Of a DNA stretch of 15,178 nucleotides, positions 7,460 through 13,695 are shown one piece after another. Position 1 is the stretch's first letter. Every line of letters begins with the position of its first letter. Origin of the DNA: Alphaproteobacteria bacterium (GTDB lineage Bacteria > Pseudomonadota > Alphaproteobacteria > Micropepsales > Micropepsaceae); the NCBI GenBank assembly GCA_028869355.1, contig JAGWSK010000152.1:1-15178 (forward strand), in the 5' to 3' direction. The position numbers and the translations under genes are program-made. The notes under the pieces were generated by a model. It made no database searches. It was not told the origin of the DNA and saw only the letters and a list, made by a program, of their open reading frames with translations.

Positions 7460-7607
7460 ATTGCCGGTGATAACTCAGACCAAACAAGTGCCGATTGACG
7501 GCAGCCTGCCTCTGGAATATCCCGTTCTGGTCTTGCGTGCCCCGGTGCGGGTTGTGCGGTTTCTCGGGCGCGATGTCGAGTCGAAAAATCTCCTCAGACC
7601 GGTTGCG

Positions 7608-7627
7608 TTACCGTGCGAGTTCGGTAA
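7608..7627. promoter_or_regulatory. Candidate operator (inverted repeat) upstream of marR-type gene
   Basis: TTACCG at 7608-7613 and CGGTAA at 7622-7627 form a 20-base inverted repeat with an 8-base spacer, 67 bases before the start codon. MarR proteins usually bind palindromes of this size and often regulate themselves. The assignment to this regulator is inference, since a 6-base arm can arise by chance. Confidence 0.35.
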
Positions 7628-7636
7628 AGTCAGACA

Positions 7637-7653
7637 GTCCGACGGATACGGAC
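7637..7653. promoter_or_regulatory. Second short inverted repeat upstream of marR-type gene
   Basis: GTCCG at 7637-7641 and CGGAC at 7649-7653 are inverted around a 7-base spacer, ten bases downstream of the previous inverted repeat. The arms differ in sequence from it, so at most one of the two is likely to be the operator. Confidence 0.22.
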
Positions 7654-7694
7654 GATTTTGAGAGTTGTGGGATTTAACTTCGCGGGGGTGGTGA

Positions 7695-8204
7695 ATGGCT
7701 GGAAAAAATCCGCGAAAAGCAAACGGCAATTTCGATCTTTCCCAGTCCCCGTCACATCTCCTGCGGCGATGTGTGCAATACGCCAATGATCTGTTTTCGC
7801 GCGAATCCGCCGCGAACGATCTGACCAAACAGCAGTTCACGGTGCTGGCGGCCGTCGAGCAGAACGAAGGCATCAGCCAGACCGATCTTGTCGGCTTGAC
7901 CGGGATTGACCGCTCGACGCTGGCGGAAATGATCCGCCGGATGATCGACAAGGGATTGTTGGACCGCGAACGTACTGAATCCGATCAGCGCGCCAATGCG
8001 GTGCGGATTGCCGCGGCCGGCAAAAAAGCGCTCCGTGGCGCACGTACCGCCAATGAACGCGTGGAAAGAACACTGCTCGCAAGCTTGTCTGCAGGAGATC
8101 GGACGAAATTCCTGAGGATGCTGGCAACGGTCGCTTCGAAGGCGGAGCCTTCGCCATCCTCGTCACGTTCGGCCGGAAAGTCCGCGCGCCGTATGCGGCA
8201 ATAA
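7695..8204 (+). CDS. MarR family transcriptional regulator
   Basis: This is a winged helix-turn-helix dimeric repressor. The DNA-binding domain is at about residues 42-108. It has a LTKQQFTVLAAVEQNEGISQ-type helix pair, the recognition helix DRSTLAEMIRRM (72-83), and the wing DRERTESDQRANAVRI (90-105) with the conserved D-x-R. Dimerisation helices flank it at about 16-36 and 117-147. The C-terminus (152-169) is Ser/Arg-rich and probably disordered. The ATG at 7695 follows a G-rich stretch (GGGGGTGGTG) that can serve as ribosome binding site. The 169 residues are normal. It converges on ccmG with four bases between stops. The ligand and targets are unknown. It interrupts the yciB-ccm junction, and its own upstream inverted repeats suggest autoregulation. 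Confidence 0.9.
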   Translation: MAGKNPRKANGNFDLSQSPSHLLRRCVQYANDLFSRESAANDLTKQQFTVLAAVEQNEGISQTDLVGLTGIDRSTLAEMIRRMIDKGLLDRERTESDQRANAVRIAAAGKKALRGARTANERVERTLLASLSAGDRTKFLRMLATVASKAEPSPSSSRSAGKSARRMRQ

Positions 8205-8208
8205 TTAA

Positions 8209-8766
8209 TTAGTCCGCTTTCGCCACAGCCCCCGAAGCATCCCTTTGCAGCGCCGGCAGAATCAGCCGGTCGATCACATTCTCGTCCAGAGGATCGGCAT
8301 AGTGGACGCGAATGACACCTTTGCCGTCGATGACAAAAGTTTCGGGAACTCCGGTGACGCCCCAATCGATGGACACCCGGCCAACTTGATCCTGATCAAG
8401 TTTGCCAAACGGATCGCCCAACTCGGTCAGAAACGCCCGTGCCTTGTCCGGCGTGTCCTTATAGTCAATGCCGTAGAGCGTGATGCCCTTGCGAGCGGCC
8501 AATTGCAGCAGAGCGGCATGTTCGATGCGGCACGGCGCGCACCACGATGCCCAGAAGTTCACGATCACCGGATGACCTTTGCCGATGTCGGCGCGCGAGA
8601 ATTGTTGTGCCTGACCGTCAAGCGCGGGCAGCGTAACGTCCGGTGCCGGCTTACCGATCAGCGGTGAAGGCAGGGCTGAAGGCGGACCCTGGAACAGACC
8701 GACATACAGCAGAATGGCAAGACCGGCGAAGACCGCGGCCGGTACGACAAAGAGCAGCCGTTTCAT
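8209..8766 (-). CDS. ccmG: Cytochrome c biogenesis thiol:disulfide interchange protein CcmG/DsbE
   Basis: CcmG is a membrane-anchored periplasmic thioredoxin-fold reductant. It keeps the CXXCH cysteines of apocytochrome c, or the CcmH partner, reduced for haem attachment. Residues 6-24 form an N-terminal anchor helix. The active site WCAPC holds Cys76 and Cys79. The CcmG-specific GVTGVPETF (136-144) contains the cis-proline Pro141 and the following glutamate that marks this subfamily. The 185 residues are typical. The ATG at 8766 has GGAGG seven bases upstream and overlaps the ccmD stop (ATGA). It is the last gene of the visible - strand ccm block and ends four bases from the convergent marR-type gene. 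Confidence 0.95.
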   Translation of the reverse strand: MKRLLFVVPAAVFAGLAILLYVGLFQGPPSALPSPLIGKPAPDVTLPALDGQAQQFSRADIGKGHPVIVNFWASWCAPCRIEHAALLQLAARKGITLYGIDYKDTPDKARAFLTELGDPFGKLDQDQVGRVSIDWGVTGVPETFVIDGKGVIRVHYADPLDENVIDRLILPALQRDASGAVAKAD

Positions 8767-8936
8767 CCGTGATCCTCCGTTGCTGAACCTTCCTCTTCCA
8801 GTTCACGAACCGTTTTTTTTGCCCGCGTGTGCGATTGCACGGAAAAGATGATTGCGGCGATCAATACCGCGAAGGTAATCGCATAGGCCGGCCATACGAA
8901 CACGGCATAGCCGCCCATGGCAAAAAAACCCGCCAT
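8763..8936 (-). CDS. ccmD: Haem exporter protein CcmD (57 residues)
   Basis: CcmD is a tiny single-span membrane protein that helps release holo-CcmE from the CcmABC complex. The frame, read on the minus strand, starts MAGFFAMGGYAVFVWPAYAI and continues with a transmembrane helix (about residues 10-33). A basic, then acidic, cytoplasmic tail follows (HTRAKKTVRELEEEG). The FxMGGYAxxVWPAY pattern is the family hallmark. The start lies three bases after the ccmC stop, with GAGG inside the end of ccmC, and the stop overlaps the ccmG start. A longer open frame over the same bases (8803-9012) is a shadow in another frame. Confidence 0.93.
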   Translation of the reverse strand: MAGFFAMGGYAVFVWPAYAITFAVLIAAIIFSVQSHTRAKKTVRELEEEGSATEDHG

Positions 8937-8939
8937 GCT

Positions 8940-9668
8940 TCACGCGCCTCTGGCCATCATCAGCGAGCGCGCACGGCGTTCCAGTATCTCGGTTTGCATG
9001 CGCAGCAGCCATAACCAGAGAAACAAAAACGTATAGCCCACAATCATGATCAGCAGCGGTGTCAGGAACGACTTATCGATCGTCGGTCCGCCAAGCCGCA
9101 GGATGCTCGCGGGCTGATGCAGCGTGTTCCACCAATCGACCGAGAAATGGATCACGGGCACATCCGCCGCGCCGACCAGCGCCAGCACGGCCGCGGCGCG
9201 CGCGGCGCGAACCGGATCGTCGATCGCATTCCATAGCGCGATATAGCCGAGATAAATGAACAGAAGGATCAGTTCCGACACCAGCCGCGCATCGCCCCAC
9301 TGCCAATAGGTACCCCACATCGGCCGCCCCCAGAGCGAACCGGTGAGCAGTGCAAGCGCGGTGAACGCCGCGCCGAGCGGAGCTGCCGATTTCGCTGCCA
9401 CATCGGCCAACGGATGCCGGAAAACGAGACCGACCAGCGACGCACCCGCCATGACGCCATAGATGAAAATTCCCATCCAGGCGGCCGGCACATGGACGAA
9501 CATGATCTTGACGCTCTGGCCCTGCTGATAATCCGGCGGCGTCGCGAACAATGACCAGTAGAGTCCGACACCGAGAAGGATGACCGCGGCCGCGCAGGTC
9601 CAGGGCAGAACAGTCCTGGAAAAATCCAGGAACCTCTTGGGATTCGCGAGAGCAGTGATCATGACCAT
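8940..9668 (-). CDS. ccmC: Haem exporter / haem-handling protein CcmC
   Basis: CcmC is a polytopic inner-membrane protein of the haem-handling family. It presents haem to CcmE together with CcmABD. Visible landmarks are the periplasmic histidines His59 (MFVHVPAAW) and His184 (WWNTLHQPAS), and the tryptophan-rich WWD segment at 113-133. About six hydrophobic helices lie around 22-40, 60-82, 96-112, 131-148, 158-176 and 200-223. I chose the ATG at 9668 because GGAGG lies nine bases upstream, giving 242 residues. The frame could also start at 9705-9707, inside the ccmB end. The WWD segment reads WGTYWQWGDARL, one residue (Gly) longer than the textbook WGTWWVWDARL. It sits 26 bases after ccmB and three bases before ccmD. 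Confidence 0.93.
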   Translation of the reverse strand: MVMITALANPKRFLDFSRTVLPWTCAAAVILLGVGLYWSLFATPPDYQQGQSVKIMFVHVPAAWMGIFIYGVMAGASLVGLVFRHPLADVAAKSAAPLGAAFTALALLTGSLWGRPMWGTYWQWGDARLVSELILLFIYLGYIALWNAIDDPVRAARAAAVLALVGAADVPVIHFSVDWWNTLHQPASILRLGGPTIDKSFLTPLLIMIVGYTFLFLWLWLLRMQTEILERRARSLMMARGA

Positions 9669-9673
9669 TTCAT

Positions 9674-9682
9674 AAGCCCTCC
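9674..9682 (-). promoter_or_regulatory. Ribosome binding site deciding the ccmC start
   Basis: On the minus strand the ATG at 9668 is preceded by GGACGGAGGGCTTATGAA, placing GGAGG at good spacing. The alternative start 39 bases further upstream lies in the last codons of ccmB and has only a weak GGGG-type signal. Confidence 0.6.
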
Positions 9683-9693
9683 GTCCTGGAAAA

Positions 9694-10359
9694 TCAGCCG
9701 CCAACATTCAGCCGCACCCCGGCGGCCGAAGCAAAGGGCGATAGCGCGACCGCGGCAACAGAGAATGCGGCGAGAAACAGGAACGCGCCACGTCCGGTCT
9801 CATCGAACACACCGCTAACCGCCCCTGCGCCAAAGATCAAAGCCGGCGTGATCAAAGGCAGCACAATCAGGGCCAGAATGAGGCCGCCGCGCCGGATGGA
9901 AAGTGTCAGCGCGGCTCCGATTGCACCAACCGCCGAGAGCGCCGGCGTGCCGATCAGAAGCGACCCGACCAATGCACCAAAGGCAGGCGGCGGTAAATTC
10001 AACAATAAGCCAAGCACCGGCGACAGCACGACGAGCGGCAGGCCGGTCGTAATCCAATGCGCCAGAATCTTGGCCGCTGATGCTGCTTCGAGGCTGAGCG
10101 GCGACAGAGCCAGTACGTCCAGGCTGCCATCCTCAAAATCAGCCTGAAACAACCGGTCCAGCGACAGGAGAGCTGCGAGCGCCGCGGAGACCCAAAGCAC
10201 GCCGCCCGCGATCCGGCCCAATAGCGCAAGGTCTGCGCCGACTCCGAACGGAACCAGGGCCGAAACCAGAGCGAAAAATGCAGCCGCCAGGGATGCTCCG
10301 CCGCCGGCCCGAAATGCCAGCCGCATGTCCCGGGAGAGCAGTGCCGTGAACGCTTTCAT
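9694..10359 (-). CDS. ccmB: Haem exporter permease CcmB
   Basis: CcmB is the membrane subunit of the CcmAB ABC transporter in c-type cytochrome maturation. The 221-residue protein is almost wholly hydrophobic, with about six spans. It begins with the typical MKAFTALLSRDMRLAFRAGG amphipathic lead. It also has the conserved FEDGSLDVLALSPLSLE (75-91) and KILAHWITTGLPLVVLSP (97-114) stretches. The start codon overlaps the ccmA stop as ATGA, so the two are translationally coupled. It is followed by ccmC after 26 bases. No irregularities are seen. Confidence 0.94.
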   Translation of the reverse strand: MKAFTALLSRDMRLAFRAGGGASLAAAFFALVSALVPFGVGADLALLGRIAGGVLWVSAALAALLSLDRLFQADFEDGSLDVLALSPLSLEAASAAKILAHWITTGLPLVVLSPVLGLLLNLPPPAFGALVGSLLIGTPALSAVGAIGAALTLSIRRGGLILALIVLPLITPALIFGAGAVSGVFDETGRGAFLFLAAFSVAAVALSPFASAAGVRLNVGG

Positions 10360-10979
10360 TGCTGACCGATGAAAAAGCGGGTCGCATCGAGGCCGAGCGT
10401 CTCATGCGTCGCCACAATTGCAATCCCGCCATCGTCACAATGATCGCCGATCAGTTCTGCCGCCAGTCGCCGCCCGGCAGCATCCAATGAGGAGAGCGGC
10501 TCGTCCAGCAGCCAAAGCGGGCGGTTGCCCAGGATCAACCGCGCGAGTGAAAGCCGCCGCCGCTGCCCCGCCGACAAATATTGCGCCGGAATTGCCGTCA
10601 TGCGCTTGAGCCCGACATGATCGAGCACACCCGCAACAGAAATCCGCGCACCGTACAGCGCTGCGAAGAATTCGGCATTTTCCAGGACGGTGAGCTGAGC
10701 TTTGACACCGTCGGTATGCCCCATCCAGCCGACCATCCGCGCCCGTTCGTCAGAGTCGGTCACCGAATAGCCGGCGTTCATCTGAAACCGAACCTCGCCG
10801 CCCGCCGCCGGCAACAGGCCCGCAAGTATCCGCAGGGCCGAAGATTTCCCTGCGCCATTGGGACCCTCGAGCGTCATGACCTGACCGCTCGCAACGGCAA
10901 AGCCGAGATTGCGAAAAACGCGCCGGCCGGCGCGCTCGCATGTCAGATTCTGCACTTCGACCAGGGTGATATCCGCCAT
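10356..10979 (-). CDS. ccmA: Haem exporter ATP-binding protein CcmA
   Basis: CcmA is the ATPase of the CcmABCD complex; ATP hydrolysis releases holo-CcmE. The 207 residues show Walker A GPNGAGKSS (39-47), the ABC signature LSAGQRRRLSLAR (135-147), Walker B LWLLDEP (155-161) with the D-loop SSLD, and the switch histidine His192. The length is typical. The ATG at 10979 is eight bases after the phaB stop and has no evident Shine-Dalgarno site. It may therefore be translated by coupling to phaB or from a start I cannot improve on. It is the first gene of the ccm block. Confidence 0.95.
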   Translation of the reverse strand: MADITLVEVQNLTCERAGRRVFRNLGFAVASGQVMTLEGPNGAGKSSALRILAGLLPAAGGEVRFQMNAGYSVTDSDERARMVGWMGHTDGVKAQLTVLENAEFFAALYGARISVAGVLDHVGLKRMTAIPAQYLSAGQRRRLSLARLILGNRPLWLLDEPLSSLDAAGRRLAAELIGDHCDDGGIAIVATHETLGLDATRFFIGQQ

Positions 10980-10987
10980 TCGGGTGT

Positions 10988-11710
10988 CTAGTACATGTGC
11001 TGGCCGCCATTGATCGACAGCGTCGATCCGGTAATGAAACCCGCATCATCGGCGACCAGGAAAGCCACGCCGCGCGCGATTTCGCGCGCCTGTCCGAGAC
11101 GGCCGACAGGTATGCGTGCAACGATTTTTTCCAATACATGCACCGGCACGGCCGACACCATTTCGGTATCGATATATCCCGGTGCAATCGCATTGACCGT
11201 TATGCCTTTGCCGGCGCCTTCCTGCGCCAGCGCTTTGGTGAATCCGTGGATGCCGGATTTTGCGGCGGCGTAGTTCACCTGACCGTATTGACCGGCCTGA
11301 CCGTTGATCGAACCGATGTTCACGATGCGGCCAAACTTGCGCGCGACCATGTTTTCCCAAACCGCCTTGCACATGTTGAAGCAGCCGCCCAGATTTGTGT
11401 CGAGCACCTGATCCCACGCATCGCGGCTCATTTTGCGCATGGTCGCGTCACGCGTGATACCGGCATTGTTGACGATGATATCGACGGGGCCGAACTCCTG
11501 CGCGACCGCAGTCACCGCGGCGACGCAGGATTCGAAATCCGAAACATCCCATCTGCGGGTCGCGATGCCGGTTTCGGAAGCGAAGGCCTGCGCCTTGGCG
11601 TCATCCTGGGCATAATTCGCAATCACCGCGTAGCCGGTTTCATTCAGCGCAATTGATACTGCGGCGCCTATGCCGCGTGTTCCGCCGGTGACAATCGCGA
11701 TCCGCCGCAT
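10988..11710 (-). CDS. phaB: Acetoacetyl-CoA reductase (NADPH-type SDR)
   Basis: PhaB is a cytoplasmic short-chain dehydrogenase that reduces acetoacetyl-CoA to (R)-3-hydroxybutyryl-CoA for polyhydroxybutyrate. Numbered from the ATG at 11710, it has the cofactor motif TGGTRGIG (8-15) and NNAG near residue 81. The catalytic triad is Ser134, Tyr147 and Lys151 (YAAAK), with the family's PGYI(D)TEM near 177. The 240 residues are usual. AGGGA (11716-11720) lies five bases before the ATG, so it can be translated on its own. However, in the sequence as given the frame is also open upstream through phaA, so it could instead form the C-terminal half of a fused protein. It lies eight bases before ccmA. 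Confidence 0.93.
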   Translation of the reverse strand: MRRIAIVTGGTRGIGAAVSIALNETGYAVIANYAQDDAKAQAFASETGIATRRWDVSDFESCVAAVTAVAQEFGPVDIIVNNAGITRDATMRKMSRDAWDQVLDTNLGGCFNMCKAVWENMVARKFGRIVNIGSINGQAGQYGQVNYAAAKSGIHGFTKALAQEGAGKGITVNAIAPGYIDTEMVSAVPVHVLEKIVARIPVGRLGQAREIARGVAFLVADDAGFITGSTLSINGGQHMY

Positions 11711-11715
11711 GACAG

Positions 11716-11720
11716 TCCCT
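11716..11720 (-). promoter_or_regulatory. Ribosome binding site of phaB overlapping the restored phaA stop
   Basis: On the minus strand TAGGGACTGTC precedes the phaB ATG. AGGGA therefore overlaps the TAG that would end phaA in the restored frame, five bases before the start. This is a normal arrangement for two separately translated, coupled genes. Confidence 0.6.
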
Positions 11721-12889
11721 ACCGTTCGACACACACGGCAATAACCCATGCCGCCGCCGATGCACATTGTTGCAATGCCCTTGCGGAGATTGCGCCGGCG
11801 CATCTCATGGAGCAGCGTGACCAGAATGCGCGCTCCGGAGGCGCCGACCGGGTGACCGATGGCAATTGCCCCGCCGTTCACATTGACTTTCGCCGCATCC
11901 CAACCCAGTGCGCGATTGACCGCGCAGGACTGAGCCGCGAAGGCTTCGTTGGATTCAATCAAATCCAGGTCTGAAACGCTCCAGCCGGCTTTTTTCAATG
12001 CCTGCTGGGACGCCGGTATTGGCCCTGTCCCCATGAGTTTCGGATCGACGCCTGCGCTCGCCCAGGCAACAACACGCCCGAGCACACTCACATTGCGCTT
12101 CTTTGCCGAGTCTGCGCTCATCATCACCAGCGCCGCTGCGCCGTCATTGATTCCGGAGGCATTGGCCGCGGTTACCGTACCGTTCTTGTCGAATGCGGGA
12201 CGGAGCGCCGAGATCGCCTCATATGTCACGCCCTCGCGGATATATTCGTCATCCGTGACCACACGCACGCCCTTGCGCTCGGGCACGGTGACCGGAACGA
12301 TCTCCTCCTTGAACCGCCCGCTTTTGCGCGCCGCTTCGGCTTTGTTCTGGGATGCAACAGCAAAGCGGTCCTGTTCTTCGCGGGTGATCTGGTATTCGCG
12401 GGCGACGTTTTCGGCGGTGATGCCCATATGGATTCCATGGAAGGCGTCCATCAGCCCGTCGTGAATCATGGTGTCGACAAATTGCACTGCGCCCATTTTT
12501 TGCCCGTTGCGCAAGTGCGCAGCGTGGGGCGCCATGCTCATGGATTCCTGGCCGCCGGCAACGATGATTTCGGCGTCGCCATTGCGGATTGCCTGAAACC
12601 CCAGCGCGACCGCCCGCAAGCCCGATCCGCAGAGCTGGTTAACCAGGTAAGATGGTGTTTCGACAGGAATTTTCGCCTTCATCGCGGCCTGGCGGGCGGG
12701 ATTTTGCCCCTGGCCCGCGGTCAGGATCTGGCCAAGAATAACCTCCGAGACCTCCTTGGGCGCGACTTTGGCCCGCTCCAGGGCCGCCCCAATCGCCACC
12801 GCCCCAAGGTCGTGGGCCGGCACATTGGCGAAGGCGCCGTTGAATGAGCCAACCGCGGTTCTGGCGCCGGAAGCGATCACCACATCCAT
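11719..12889 (-). CDS. phaA: Acetyl-CoA acetyltransferase (thiolase), frameshifted near its 3' end
   Basis: PhaA condenses two acetyl-CoA to acetoacetyl-CoA, the first step of polyhydroxybutyrate synthesis. From the ATG at 12889 the catalytic residues are Cys87 (NQLCGSG), His346 (AIGHPVGASG) and Cys376 (TMCIGGGMG), all at family spacing. NEAFAAQ is near 315. In the frame as read, the protein runs past GGGMG into YCRVCRTVGTV and straight into PhaB, with no stop. Dropping one T (11743 or 11744) gives GGGMGIAVCVER and a TAG at 11719-11721, an ordinary thiolase ending. The end coordinate given is that restored stop. A GTG at 12898 is an alternative start; the ATG is preferred because it gives the usual (M)DVVIxSxARTAVG opening and has GAGAG eight bases before it. 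Confidence 0.88.
11740..11749 (-). other. Apparent +1 insertion that fuses phaA to phaB
   Basis: The minus-strand codons read ATG GGT TAT TGC CGT. Deleting one of the two adjacent T bases (11743 and 11744) yields ATG GGT ATT GCC GTG and a stop seven codons after that GCC. As given, the phaA frame continues without a stop to 10988, giving a 633-codon PhaA-PhaB reading frame. Confidence 0.75.
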
Positions 12890-13058
12890 TGAACGCACTC
12901 TCTCTGCTTCGTTTCAGGCATTCGTAAACGTAAAAATGCTGCATTGCAAAATAGTGTCTGGACAGCGGCGGTAAGATGCCCGCGTAATGCGGTGATTACG
13001 GAACACCGTCCGTCCGCGGAACAGGTCACCGGAAAGGAACAGCTACGGGAAGACATTC
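12890..13058. promoter_or_regulatory. Divergent promoter region of phaAB and phaR
   Basis: These 169 bases separate the divergent phaA and phaR starts, so both promoters should lie here. The part from about 12921 to 12952 is AT-rich against the surrounding DNA. On the minus strand a weak pair, TTGCAA (12950-12945) then 17 bases then TACGAA, could serve phaA. It matches consensus only partly, so I place little weight on it. Confidence 0.45.
12939..12949. promoter_or_regulatory. Candidate PhaR operator
   Basis: CTGCATTGCAA matches seven of the eight fixed bases of the CTGC-N3-GCAG pattern reported for alphaproteobacterial PhaR (Paracoccus and Rhodobacter). It sits in the AT-rich centre of the phaA/phaR intergenic region and overlaps a possible -35 for phaA. 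Binding would fit repression of phaAB and autoregulation of phaR. This is inference from one imperfect site. Confidence 0.45.
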
Positions 13059-13694
13059 TTGAGCGACAGGAAAAACGGAACAGCCGATCCGATTATAATC
13101 AAGAAATACGCCAACCGGCGCCTCTACAATACCGGCTCGTCCTCCTACATCACGCTGGAGCAGCTTTGCGACATGGTGAAGGAGGGCGTTGAATTCGAAG
13201 TCCGGGACGCGCGAACAGGTGAAGACATTACCCGGCAAGTACTGGCGCAAATCATATTCGAGGAAGAAAACAAGGGCCAACATCTGCTGCCGATCCAGTT
13301 TTTGCGTCAACTGATCCGGTTCTATGGCGACAGCCTTCAGGCCTTTGTTCCGTCCTATCTCGAATTATCCATGGAGAGCTTTGCCAAAAACCAGAACGAG
13401 CTTCGCCAGAAATTCGCCGACGCACTCGGAGGCAAGCTGGGATATCGCGACTTCGAGCAGCTCACGCGGCAAAATCTGCAGATGTTCGACCGCGCCATGC
13501 GAATGTTTTCTCCATTTGGTATGGGCGCCCGGGCTGGCCAGACCGAAGAGCCACCGGCATCAAACGCCCGCGCCGCCGATAAGCCGGAGGCGCAAAACTC
13601 CCAGCCCGCGCGGCCCAAAGACGAGATCGAGGAACTGAAGGTTCAGGTTGAGGCGATGCGGCGTCAGCTCGCCGAGCTTGCCCAACGTAAATGA
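13059..13694 (+). CDS. phaR: Polyhydroxyalkanoate synthesis repressor PhaR
   Basis: PhaR represses phasin and PHA genes and leaves DNA when it binds nascent polymer granules. The N-terminal DNA-binding domain (PHB_acc_N) covers about residues 11-72 and has the strongly conserved IIIKKYANRRLYNT. A PHB_acc-type segment follows at about 75-112 (LLPIQFLRQLIRFYGDSLQ). After it come a helical region to 150, a Pro/Ala-rich linker (155-187) and a short coiled coil (189-209). The 211 residues are typical. I see no ATG that would serve, so the start is TTG at 13059, with GGGA eight bases upstream. It is divergent from phaA, consistent with control of phaAB. The TGA stop lies one base from the stop of the convergent EAL gene. 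Confidence 0.93.
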   Translation: MSDRKNGTADPIIIKKYANRRLYNTGSSSYITLEQLCDMVKEGVEFEVRDARTGEDITRQVLAQIIFEEENKGQHLLPIQFLRQLIRFYGDSLQAFVPSYLELSMESFAKNQNELRQKFADALGGKLGYRDFEQLTRQNLQMFDRAMRMFSPFGMGARAGQTEEPPASNARAADKPEAQNSQPARPKDEIEELKVQVEAMRRQLAELAQRK

Positions 13695-13695
13695 G

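Larger units (their letters stand above)
7460..7694. other. Intergenic region between yciB and the marR-type gene
   Basis: There are 235 bases without a credible gene: the short open frames here need TTG or GTG starts and show no family features. The stretch contains two short inverted repeats (7608-7627 and 7637-7653) close to the regulator start, listed separately. It is the likely promoter region of the marR-type gene. I do not see a strong -35/-10 pair. Confidence 0.5.

Noticed and set aside
7495..7677. A 60-codon open frame starting TTG upstream of the marR-type gene
   Set aside because: It has no ribosome binding site, no family resemblance and a non-ATG start. It lies in a probable promoter region.
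8803..9012. A 69-codon minus-strand frame over the ccmC-ccmG junction
   Set aside because: The real small gene here is ccmD (8763-8936) in another frame, with conserved residues and coupled spacing to both neighbours.
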